From contig CM077600.1 in assembly GCA_039654915.1 (NCBI GenBank), positions 68,519,992-68,583,991 on the forward strand: 64,000 bases of DNA, in the 5' to 3' direction. Each line of letters begins with the position of its first letter. Position 1 is the first letter of the stretch. Below, one piece after another: positions 34,651-45,403 of the stretch. The DNA comes from Aquilaria yunnanensis (taxonomy: Eukaryota; Streptophyta; Magnoliopsida; Malvales; Thymelaeaceae). Position numbers and translations under genes: made by a program. The notes under the pieces are model-generated. The model saw only the letters and a program-made list of their open reading frames with translations, made no database searches and was not told the origin of the DNA.

Positions 34651-34974
34651 GATGGTCCACTAGTTATCTTTAATAGATCCTTGCCATCCTTGGTTATGCC
34701 CTCCTTCATCGTATCAAGTGTCCTTGGTGTTCTTGCTTTGTGACTTCTCTAAGAACTCTAGAATTGAGTACCAAGCATGTCCATCATCTCCATATGATGT
34801 CTTGAGAGTTCTAGCAGCTCCTTGTGAAGTCCCATGTCCATTCTCCATGAAGAAGCTTGGAACTAAGGCTTGTAGTGCACTTGAGAGCTCCTTAGCTTTC
34901 TTCTTTGTCATTGGTCCAATAGAAACCTTCATTGGGTCCTTGCCTTCCTTGAGTGTGCCTTCCTTGATCATACT
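34651..34974 (-). mobile_element. Two Ty3 LTR fragments, reverse strand
   Basis: 34651-34716 is the reverse complement of the first ~66 bp of a Ty3-B/C LTR, with the terminus intact (ATCGTATCA, 34716). 34717-34974 is the reverse complement of the first ~260 bp of a Ty3-A-type LTR. It still reads as the LTR-encoded tail with the GPMTKKKAKEL motif, and loses its last bases at the array junction. Confidence 0.78.
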
Positions 34975-37569
34975 AGAATGTTCCCATTTCATTCTCAACA
35001 AGCTATGAATGTTTTGATGTCATTCCAAATAAGTTCCGAATATTTCCATTTCATTCGAAACAAGTTGTGATGGTTTCCATTTTGTTCGAAACAAGTTGTG
35101 CATGTTTCCATTTCATTCAAAACTGGTTATGACTATTTCCATTTTATTTAAAATGAGTTGTTAATGTTTCCATTTCATTCCAAATAAGTTGTGAATGTTT
35201 CCGTTTCATTTCAAATAGATTGTGAATGTTTCCATTTCATTCAAAACAAGTTGTGAATGCTTCTATTTCATTCCAAACAAGTTGTGAGTGCTTCCATTTC
35301 ATTCCAAACAAGTTGTGAATGTTTCTATTTAATTCCAAACAACTTGTGAGTGCTTCCATTTCATTCCAAACAAGTTGTGAATGGTTCCATTCCATTCCGA
35401 ACAAGTTGTGACTGTTTCCATTTCATTCCGAACAAGTTGTGAATGTTTTAATTTCACCTGAAACTTGTTGTGAATGTTTGCATTTCATTCCAGACAAGTT
35501 TCCGATTCATCGAAACTCATTGTAATTGTTTCTATTTCATTCCAAACAAGTTGTATATGCTTCCATTTCAATCAAAACAGGTTTATAATGTTTTCGTTTC
35601 ATTCCAAACAAGTTGTGAATGTTTCAATGTCATTCCAAACAAGTTGTGAATGTTTCCATTTCATTCGAAACAAGTTGTGATGGTTTCCATTTCATTTCAA
35701 ACAAGTTGTGCATGTTTCCATTTCTTTCAAAACTGGTAGTGAATGTTTCCATTTTATTCAAAACTAGTTGTGAATGTTTCCATTTCATTCTAAACAAATT
35801 GTGAATGTTTCCATTTCATTTCACACAAGTTATGAATGTTTTCATTTCATTCCAAACAAGTTGTGAATGTTCCAATTTCATTTGAAACTAGTTGTGATGT
35901 TTCCATTTCATTCGAAACAAGTTGTGAATGTCTCCATTTCATTCAAAACAAATTGTGAGTTATTCCATTTCATTTGAAACAAGTTGTGAATGTTTTCATT
36001 TCATTCGAAACAAGTTGTGAATGTTTCCATTTTATTCGAAACAAGTTCTGAATGTTTTCATTTTATTCCAAATAGGTTGTGAGTGTTTCCATTTCATTCC
36101 AAACACGTTGTGAATGTTTCCATTTCACTCCACACAAGCTGTGAATGCTTCCATTTCATTCCAAACAAGTTGTGAATCATTCCATTTCATTCCGAACAAG
36201 TTGTCAATGTTGCCATTTCATTCCGAACAATTTGTGAATGTTTCCATTTCATTCCACACAAGTTATGAAAGTTTCAATGTAATTTCAAACAAGTTGTGAG
36301 TGTTTTCATTTTATTCGAAACAAGTTGTGATGGTTTCCATTTCATTCAAAAGAAGTTGTGCATGATTCCATTTTATTCAAAACTAGTTGTGAATGTTTCC
36401 ATTTTATTCAGAACTAGTTGGAAATGTTTCCATTTTAATCCAAACAAGTTGTGATTGTTTCCATTTCATTTCAAGCAAGTTGTGAGTGTTTCAATTTCAT
36501 TCCGAACAAGTTGTGAATGTTTGAATTTCGTTTGAAACTAGTTGTGAATGTTTCGATTTCATTCAAAAAAGTTATGAATGTTTCCATTTCGTTCGAAACA
36601 AGTTGTGAGTGATTCCATTTTGTTCGAAACAAGTTGTGAATGTTTCCATTTCATTTAAAACAAGTTGTGAATGTTTCCATTTCATTCCAAAGAGGTTGTG
36701 AATGTCTCCATTTAATTCCGAACAGGTTGTGAATGCTTCCATTGCATTCCATACAAGTTGTGAATGCTTCATTTCATTCCAAAAAAGTTGTGAATGTTTC
36801 CATTTCATTCCAAACAAGTTATGTATGTTTCAATTTCATTTGAAACAAGTTGTGACTGCTACAATTTCATTGGAAACTAGTTGTGAATGTTTTCATTTCA
36901 TTCTTAACTAGTTGTGAACGTTTCCATTTCATTCAAAACTTGTTGTGAATGTTTCCATTTCATTTCACACAGGTTGTGAGCGTTTCCATTTGATTCCAAA
37001 CTAGTTGTCAATGATTCAATTTCATTTGAAACTAGTTGTGAATGTTTCTATTTCATTCAAAACAAGTTGTGAATGTTTTCATTTCATTCGAAACAAGTTA
37101 TAAGTGTTACCATTTCATTCGAAATAAGTTGTGAATGTTTCCATTTTATCCGAAACAAGCTGTGAATGATTCCATTTCATTCCAAACAAGTTCTGAATGT
37201 TTCCATTTCATTTCAAGCAGGTTCGGAGTGTTTCCATTTCATTCCAAACAAGTTGTGAATGTTTCCATTTTATTCCAAACAAGTTATAAGTGCTTGCATT
37301 TCATTCCAAACAACTTCTGAATGGTTCCATTTCATTCCGAACGAGTTGTGGATGTTTCCATTTCATTCCGAACAAGTTGTGAATATTTCAATTTCATTTG
37401 AAACTTGTTGTGAATGTTTCCATTTCATTCCAAACATGTTTTTGATTCTTTCAAAACTTGTTGTGAATGTTTCCATCTTATTCCAAACAAGTTGCATATG
37501 TTTCCATTACAATCGAAACAGGTTTCGAATGTTTCAACTTCATTCTAAACAGGTTGTGAATGTTTCAAT
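34975..37569 (-). repeat. 31-bp tandem array, reverse orientation (segment 5)
   Basis: About 83 units in the CCATTTCATTCC..AAGTTGTGAATG orientation. It ends exactly at the terminus of the Copia-2 LTR. Repeat-derived open frames include 37259-37711. Confidence 0.95.
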
Positions 37570-39019
37570 TGAAGATTTTCAGGATCTTATGATAACATAC
37601 TTTTATGTTATCTACTCATATATATGCCACATGCATATTTGTTCATTTGAATTCAACATGGATATAGATATACATAATACTAATTCTTTAACATATTATT
37701 CATGCAGTTGATATAACATGCTATATAACATATCAATTTTACATACATGTTGTGTCAAATAAATCCTAGCATGCTACTAAGAACATTCATGTAAATAATT
37801 CAAACCTAGCATGCTGCTAAACCAAGAGAGAATGTGCACCTTTCTTCTTGGTTATCTTTGGTGAAAACTTGAGGGAGAACTTGATCTTAGAGGGGCACCT
37901 TGAAGCTTGAATAGAGATGAACAATCTCTATGTAAATCCACCCACAATGCTCTCAAGAAGTATTTAATATTTCGGCCTCTAAAGGAAATAGGAGGAGAAC
38001 AATTTTCTCTCAAGAAAATGGAGCAAATAGAGTGCAAATTCGTGCTTAAATTGGCCAGCCACTAAAGGCTATTTATAGATGACCAAAAGGCACACCTTTA
38101 CACCAAGAAAGGTGTCTTTTAAGCCAAAGAACACTTCCTTTGGCTAAGGGTCATGTATGGTGGCGAAAATACATGTCTTTTAGCCAAGAAACACTTCCTT
38201 TAGCCTATAACCACCCATAACTACCTTATGGGCGAAAATACATGTCTTTTAGAGCCAAGGAACACTTCCTTTGGCCTATAACCACCCATAACTACCTTAT
38301 GGGAGAAAATACATGTCGTTTAGAGCCAAGGAATACTTCTTTTAGCCTATAACCATCCCATAACTAACTTATGACCGAATATATATGTCTTTTCACTCAA
38401 GGAACACTTCCTTTGGATGAAAGGACAGGTTCTTTTAGCCAATAGTCATCTCTTTTGATGAAGAGACATACCTTTACACAAAAGATGTGTCTCTTGGTGG
38501 TTATGAGCTAAAAGCAAGGTGAGCTGGCACCAAGCTAGCTCACTATGCTACTTATGCACCATTGAGCTCCTTTGAGCTCCAACCAAGCACCATGAACTGA
38601 GGTCCAGCTCCTAGAGCTGACCTTAAGCTGGAGTTAGCTGCTCTCAGCTGAAGTGAACTAAAGTCCAGCTACATTCAGCTACCAGAAGCTGAAGTGAGCT
38701 GACTTGAGCTGACTTGAGCTAACTTGAGCTGAAGTCCAGCTACTTTGAGCCACTTATAGCTGAAGTGAGCTGACTTGAGCTGACTTGAGCTAACTTGAGC
38801 TGAAGTCCAGCTACTTTGAGCTACTTATAGCTGAAGTGAGCTGACTTGAGCTGAAGTCCAGCTACTCTGAGCTACTTATAGCTGCAGTGAGCTGACATAA
38901 GCTAACTTGAGCTAGAGGGAGCTACTTCTAGCTGCCTTAGATAGCTGTTCAAGCTAGAGTTAGCTCAGTGAGCTCAAATCCTACCTTAAAAGGATCTTGG
39001 GTCACCAAGAATTCCAACA
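37570..39019 (-). mobile_element. Copia-2 3' LTR, reverse strand
   Basis: 1450 bp. On the minus strand it starts TGTTGGAATTCTTGG at 39019 and ends GAAAATCTTCA at 37570. The promoter box TATAAATA is on the minus strand at 38070-38077. The part at 38525-38950 is packed with AGCT motifs, many about 10 bp apart. A purine-rich GAGTTGGAGTT lies just upstream of the LTR on the minus strand. Confidence 0.85.
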
Positions 39020-40274
39020 AACTCCAACTCGCACTGTGATGCTTTTAAACTTCCAGCTCCCACTCAAAACAAATTCCTTAATCTTATAGCCGAAATAATC
39101 CAGACACTTCTACATATATAGAGTTGTGGGTGCGACCTCAGGCACACACACTAAGTCTCTTCTATTGAGGTTGTTAGACTCTCAATAGAAGATTGTCCTC
39201 TCCTCATAGTTTGAACTTCTTCAAACTTTCCTTTGAACAAATAAAATTCAAGTGGTTTGCTTAAACACATCAAGCTTGCTTGAACACATCAAACTATGCC
39301 TCCCAGACCCCAGACATATGATACACTTCTTAATCACAATCAGTCTCTTTCTTAGAATTTCAACTCCTTGAAATCCATGATTGTATTAAGCATTGAGTAC
39401 TCATTTCAATCACTTGTCATTCAATCTAGCATACTACTCACAGTAATATGTGGGCCCAAGATTGAATTTAGTGAATGTGTATCATCTTAATGTCTTTCCT
39501 TTTAGCTTCAACTACTTAGGTCAATGAGTTAACATGATTACCCAAAAGGAGGATACTCCAGTCTCATTTCTCTAAGACCTTTGACAACCAATCAAAGTAA
39601 TCATAATTAACTCAACTTCCTAATAGCAAGCCATAGTCACTAAGAGTCTGATTCGAAGAATCTCACACTAAGCAAGAATAGAGACAACTTGCTTAAATTC
39701 TTCTTTGGTCGTATTTCATGGTCATGGAACACTTGGAAACACATCCATTAAAGTTCCATAATACACTTCTAAGGTGTTTTACTCATGTCACTCCCACTTG
39801 GAGTGATCTCCATTTCAATTGATGAGTGTGTCATTTCTCCATCTTAAAACACCACTAAGTGTACTCCTCTTAACACATAAAAGGAGGACATGTCAATAAC
39901 CATGAAATTTCTCCATGTAAGCCCTAGCTTACATCTAACATAGGCTAGGATGTATGAATGGTCATACAAACAGAATGCACGAAAGCATGGAATCTTGATT
40001 ACTCATAATCAAGGCGACCATAAAAGCTAAAGTGTCATGTGTTGGAGCATGACTCCCACTTAAATGTATCATTCACTTAAGTTTCATTTAAGTCTTTAGC
40101 CAGTCTCATCCTTAATCTTACACAAAGATCAAGGGCGGATGACTCGTGTGAGAAAGTCATCCTCTGCCTGTGTTTGACATGTTCATTTGTTCGTTGTGAT
40201 TCATAAAATTGAACTGAGTATTTCATAAAATACATAACATGTGTGACACCAAAGAGGTGAAGTACATCCAACAT
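39020..40274 (-). other. Copia-2 3' untranslated region
   Basis: 1255 bp between the RNase H stop and the LTR. No gene seen. The same sequence recurs at 60185-61085, so it belongs to the element and not to the host. Unusually long for a copia 3' region. Confidence 0.7.
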
Positions 40275-40694
40275 TTACAATCTTCTAAGACCCATTGCTC
40301 TAACATGTCGAGCAAATACAAGTGGTGGCAATGGCTTAGTGAGAGGATCTGCCATCGTCAGGTCTGTAGAAATGTACTCAATCCTAACTTCACCCTCTTT
40401 AATTGCATCTCGCACAAAGTTATATTTCATGCTAATGTGCTTGGTCTTTCCATGGTATTTGGGGTCTTTGGTATAAGCCATGGCTGCCATACTATCACTG
40501 TAGATAGTAATAGGTTTCTCAATAGAAAACCTAGACTCCAAATTCTTAAGGAAATAACCTAGCCAAAGGGCTTCTTGTACAGCTGAGGCACATGAAATAA
40601 ATTCAGCCTCCATTGTGGACAATGCTGTACAAGTTTGCTTCTTACTACACCAAGTAGTAGCCCCACCATTTAGCATGAAAAGATAACCATTGTA
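40275..40694 (-). pseudogene. Ty1/copia RNase H C-terminal part (Copia-2)
   Basis: Minus-strand frame from GYLFMLNGGATTWCSKKQ to the stop at 40275. It carries RNase H signatures STMEAEFISCASAVQEALWL (catalytic Glu), IYSDSMAAMAYTKDPKYHG (catalytic Asp) and KHISMKYNFVRD, with DPLTKPLP near the end. It is a different family from Copia-1. Everything upstream is missing: the frame passes straight into the 31-bp array near 40694 and stays open through about 20 further codons of array. Confidence 0.88.
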
Positions 40695-42945
40695 TTCAAA
40701 ACTAGTTGTGAATGTTTCCATTTCATTCCAAACAAGTTGTGAATGTTTCCATTTCATTCCAAAGAGGTTGTGAATGTTTCCATTTCATTCCAAACAAGTT
40801 GTAAATGTTTCCATTTCATTCTAAACAAGTTGTGAATGCTTCCGTTTCATTCCGAACAAGTTTTGAATATTTACATTGTAATCGAAACAAGTTGTGATGG
40901 TTTCAATTTCATTCGAAACAAGTGATGAATTTTTTTATTTCAGTCAAAATAAGTTGTGAACGTTTCCATTTCGATCCAAACAAGTGGTTAATGTTTCCAT
41001 TTCAATCGAAACAAGTGGTGAATGTTTCCATTTCGATCCAAACAAGTTGTGAATGTTTCCTTTTAACCATTTTATTCTAAATAAGTTGTGCATGTTTGCA
41101 TTTCATTCAAAACAAGTTGTGAAAGTTTCCTTTCCATTTCGAACAAGTTGTGAATGTTTCCATATCATTCTACACAAGTTATGAATGTTTCCATTTTATT
41201 CCAAGCAAGTTGTGAATGTTTCCATTTTCTTCCAAACAAGTTGTGAATGTTTCGATTTCAGTCCAAACAAGTTGTGAATGTTTCCATTTCAATCCAAACA
41301 AGTAGTGAATGTTTCCGTTTCATTCTAAACAAGTTGCGTATGTTTCCATTCAATCAAAACAGGTTTTGAATGTTTCCATTTCATTCAAAAAAAGTTGTGA
41401 ATGTTTCCATTTCATTTCGTACAAGTTATGAATGTTTAAATTTCTTTTGAAACTACTTGTGACTGTTTCCATTTCATTCGAAACAAGTAGTGAATGTTTC
41501 CACTGCATTCAAAATTTCTTGTGAATGTTTTCGTTTCATTCCAAACAAGTTGTGTTTGTTTCTATTCAATCAAAATAGGTGTTGAATGTTTCCTTTTTAT
41601 TCCAAAAAAGTTGTGAATGTTTCCAATTCATTTGAAACATGTTGTGAATGTTTCCATTTCATTTCGAACAAGTTGTGAATGTTTCAATGTCATTCCAAAC
41701 GAGTTGTGAATGTTTTGATTTCGTTCGAAAAAAGTTGTGGATGCTTCCATTTCATTCAGAACAAGTTTTGAAAATTTCCATTGTAATCGAAACAAGTTGT
41801 GATGGTTTCCATTTCATTCAAAACAAGTTGTGAATGTTTCCTTTTAACCATTTCATTCCAAACAAGTTGTGAACATTTGCATTTCATTCAAAACAAGTTG
41901 TGAATGTTTCCTTTTCATTTCAAACAAGTTTTGAATGTTTCCATATCATTCAACACAAGTTGTGAATGTTTCCATTTCATTCTAAGCAAGTTGTGAATGT
42001 TTCCACTTTTTTCCAAACAACTTATGAATGTTTCCATTTCGTTCTGAACAAGTTGTGAATGTTTCAATTTCTTTTGAAAGTACTTGTGACTATTTCAATT
42101 TCATTCGAAACAAGTACTGAATGTTTCCATTTCATTCGAAACTTCTTGTGAATGTTTCCGTTTCATTCCAAACAAGTTGTGTATGTTTCCATTCAATCAA
42201 AATGGGTTTTGATTGTTTCCATTTCACTCCAAAAAAGTTGTGATTGTTTCTATTCCATTGCAAACATGTTGTGAATGTTTCCATTTCATTCCAAACTAGT
42301 TGTGAATGGTTCTGTTTCATTCGAAACAAGTTATGGATGTTTCCATTTCATTCGAAACAGTTGTGATGGTTACCATTTCATTTGAAACAAGTTGTCATGT
42401 TTCCATTTCATTGAAAACTAGTTGTGAATGTTTACGTTTGATTGAAAACTAGTTGTTAGTGTTTCCATTTCATTCCAAACAAGTTGTGAATGTTTCCATT
42501 TCATTTCAAATAGGTTGTGAATGTTTCTATTTCATTTTGAACAAGTTGTGAATATTTCAATTTCATTTGAAACTAGTTGTGAATGTTTCCATTTCATTTG
42601 AAATAAGTTGTGAATGTTTCCTATTCGTTGAAAACAAGTTGTGAGTGATTCCATTTGATTCAAAACAAGTTCTGAATGCTTCTATTTCATTCGAATCAAC
42701 TTGTGTTGCTTTCAATTTCTTTCAAAACAAGTTATTCATGTTTCCATTTTATTCAAAACTAGTTGTTAATGTTTACATTTTATTCAAAACAGGTTGTGCA
42801 TGTTTCCATTTCATTCCAAAATAAGTTGTGAATGTTTCCATTTCATTCCAAACATGTTGTGAATGTTTACATTTCTTTCGGAACAAGTTGTGATGGTTTC
42901 CATTTCATTCAAAACAAGTTATGCCTGTTTCCATTTCATTCAAAA
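40695..42945 (-). repeat. 31-bp tandem array, reverse orientation (segment 6)
   Basis: About 72 units. Several copies show a TTCCTTTTAACCATTT expansion (near 41058 and 41840), a variant also seen at 55700 and 56520 in segment 7, so segments 6 and 7 are close relatives. It joins a truncated Ty3 LTR at 42945. Confidence 0.94.
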
Positions 42946-43508
42946 CAACTTACATGTTTTACATTTTGAGAAATCATGGCTGCATGAAGTTCGAATTGCA
43001 GCTTGAAGTTGAAGACACAAGCAAGAACCACCTGAGAAGACTATTTTGGGTTTTTATGGCCAATCTTGTGTAGTAACGTATTTTGTTTTATTTTCCTGCT
43101 TATTTACATTATTTAGGATGTTATTTAAGCCATGGAAGTGATTTAGGTCACTTAGGACAAAGGGAATTCGTTGCACACCTTAAACATGTGTTAAAAGTGT
43201 GTTAGAGTCCTAGTTTGACTAGGTTTTCTTGAGTCCTTTGTAACTAGGTTTCCTAGGTGACTTGGGCTGCGAATTTTGCCCAGATTTTTACCCTAGTTTA
43301 GGCCTATATAAAGGCACATATTCTGGATGTAAACATACAGATTATTGCCGAAATAATATTGCTCTTTGGAGAGGTTTTCTCTTTGGTTCTTGGCGGACTG
43401 CCTTGGTGCACAAGTGTGCTTGTGTTCTTGGAGTTCTATACTTCTCGTTTCTAATCACAGGTTGATTAGGGGTGGGGGTCTTCAAACCCAGTCTCTTTGA
43501 TGTCTTGT
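42946..43508 (+). mobile_element. Ty3-C-type LTR, 5'-truncated, left of Ty3-A
   Basis: Almost identical to the 3' part of the Ty3-C LTR (54567-55128), including ATTTAAGCCATGGAAG. It starts mid-LTR at the array junction and is interrupted by Ty3-A after CTTGT (43504-43508). Continuation: 50868-50927. Confidence 0.88.
43504..43508. repeat. Target-site duplicate of Ty3-A, left (CTTGT)
   Basis: CTTGT here and at 50868-50872. The uninterrupted LTR at 55128-55132 has one copy. Confidence 0.93.
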
Positions 43509-44494
43509 TGATATGATCAAGGAAGGCACACATGGAGAAGGCAAGGACCCATTGAAAGTTTTTAGTGGACCTATGACAAGGAAGAAAGCTAAGGAGCTCT
43601 CAAGTGCACTACAAGGCTTTGTTTCAAGTTTCTTCATGGAGAATGGACATGGAACTTCACAAGGAGCTGCTGGAACTTTCAAGACACCATATGGAGATGA
43701 TGGATATGCTTGGTACTCAGTTCTGGAGTGCTTAGACAAGCCACAAAAGAAGGACACCAAGGACACCACTCAAAGTGCACCATTTGAGCCACCTTAAGTG
43801 TTCTTGATGCATTTTGTGTCCACAAGCTGGATTTTTGAGCTCTAACTTTCCAGACCTTCATTACCACATCTAATATGAAGATTCATGCCATTGGAACTCA
43901 AAGATTCAAGCTTGGAGCTGAAGATACAAGAGAGAACCTTAAAGTGCCCAAAATGCACCCAAAAAGGCTATTTGGGAGTTTTCGGGTTTAATCTTGTATT
44001 TATATTTTATTTTCGTTCAAATCCTATTTAGATACATTATTTAGGAAGTTATTTAGGCTATGGAATAGTTTTAAATCGTTTTGGGCAAGTGGAATACGCT
44101 GCATTTATTAAACTTGTTCAAACTAGGAATTAGAGTCCTAATTTGACTAGGATTTCCTATGTCTTTGTATCTAGGATTCCTAAGGGATTTAGGCTGCGAA
44201 TTTTGCCTAGCTTTTAACCCTAGTTTAGGCCTATATAAAGGCACATATTCTGGATGTAAACATACAGAAAAATTTCGAAATAATATTGCTCTTTGGAGAG
44301 GTTTTCTCTTTGGTTCTTTGTGGACTGCCTTGGTGCACAAGTTTGCTTGTGTTCTTGGAGTTCTATACTTCTCGTTTCTAATCACAGGTTGATTAGGGGT
44401 GGGGGTTTTAAACCCAGTCTTTTTGATGTCTTGTGGAGCTTGAATCTCATCTTGGGCGCGTTTCATGGTCATTATACCATCGGGGTTCGCATCA
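43509..44494 (+). repeat. Ty3-A 5' LTR
   Basis: 986 bp, TGATATGATC..GTTCGCATCA. TATA box TATATAAA at 44232-44239. The first ~290 bp can be read as the same C-terminal tail that the 3' LTR encodes. The last ~450 bp closely match the Ty3-B LTR, while the first half does not, so the LTR is a mosaic. Confidence 0.95.
44232..44239 (+). promoter_or_regulatory. TATA box, Ty3-A 5' LTR
   Basis: TATATAAA in GGCCTATATAAAGGC, about 255 bp before the LTR end. The same box is at 50605-50612 in the 3' LTR. Confidence 0.7.
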
Positions 44495-44496
44495 GT

Positions 44497-44508
44497 TGGT
44501 ATCAGAGC
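44497..44508 (+). other. Primer-binding site, Ty3-A (initiator tRNA-Met type)
   Basis: TGGTATCAGAGC two bases after the 5' LTR. Confidence 0.92.
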
Positions 44509-45403
44509 CACAAGTTCCATTGAAGGACATATCTTGTGTTCTTGTCTCCCTTCGTTTTTCTTTCAATTCTGTCCAGTAATTTTCGTGTTTTAATTCTCTG
44601 TTTTAATCTGTTTTCTTCTTGTTTCAGGTCTGTCTTTTTTGTTCCATCCTTGTTCAAATCCGAAAGTCACAAAAACACCAAAAAGATGTCAATCCGTGTT
44701 GTCTAGTGTTCTCGGTTTCAATTCAATTGTTCTTGTTTAATTCTTATCTTTCTGTTTCGTGTCCAGCCCTAATAATCTTTCTTGTTTTCGTTGTTTCCAG
44801 CATCTTAGAGTCCAGAAAACTTCAAAAAAAAGAAGGATCCACGTTCAGGAATTTTCGGTATCAAAAAGTTGCTTCAAATTGTGCCAATTTCACTAGTTTC
44901 TTGTTTTGTCCGAGAAGAATTCTAACTTTTGTCTTTGGCAGCAAGGAACTTGAAGGAGAAAGTTGTTTTAGTATCAAAACAGCAAGCAAAAAGAGAGAAA
45001 AAAAAAAAGGAGAAAAGAGAAAAAGAACAAAGAAAAGAAAAGAAAAGAACAAAAGAAAGAGCTTGCAAAGGAAAAGGAGTTTTCTCGAAATTGTTGGAAG
45101 TTTTTGCGCCCGAAAACCTATCCCATTGTTTTAAGCCAAAAAGCTTTCTTTGTGGTTCTTGTGATCATCAATTGCAAGGGCTTCCTAGAGTCTTTTAAAG
45201 CTTGTTTAGCCCACCTCTTTTGGAGTCAAAATAGTTCTTCGAAAATTCAGGTTTTCTTGTGTGCTTTGAGGATAGTCTTCTTAGAACTTTTGAGAACTCT
45301 TTGAATAGCAATATCTCACTAACAAATTGAGTGTTTGAGTGTTCATCTTTGAGTGAAACACGTGAGGTGAGTGTTTGTGAGGATCTTTGTTATTTCCAGG
45401 AGT
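44509..45403 (+). other. Ty3-A leader with purine run
   Basis: 895 bp, homologous to the Ty3-B leader except for about 80 bp at 44985-45063 that are almost pure A and G (AAAAGAGAG, AGAAAAGAAAAG). I see no gene. Open frames at 44619-45198 are incidental. Confidence 0.7.

Noticed and set aside
39020..40274. A host gene between the Copia-2 LTR and RNase H
   Set aside because: The whole stretch recurs at 60185-61085 next to another Copia-2 LTR and has no coding signal.
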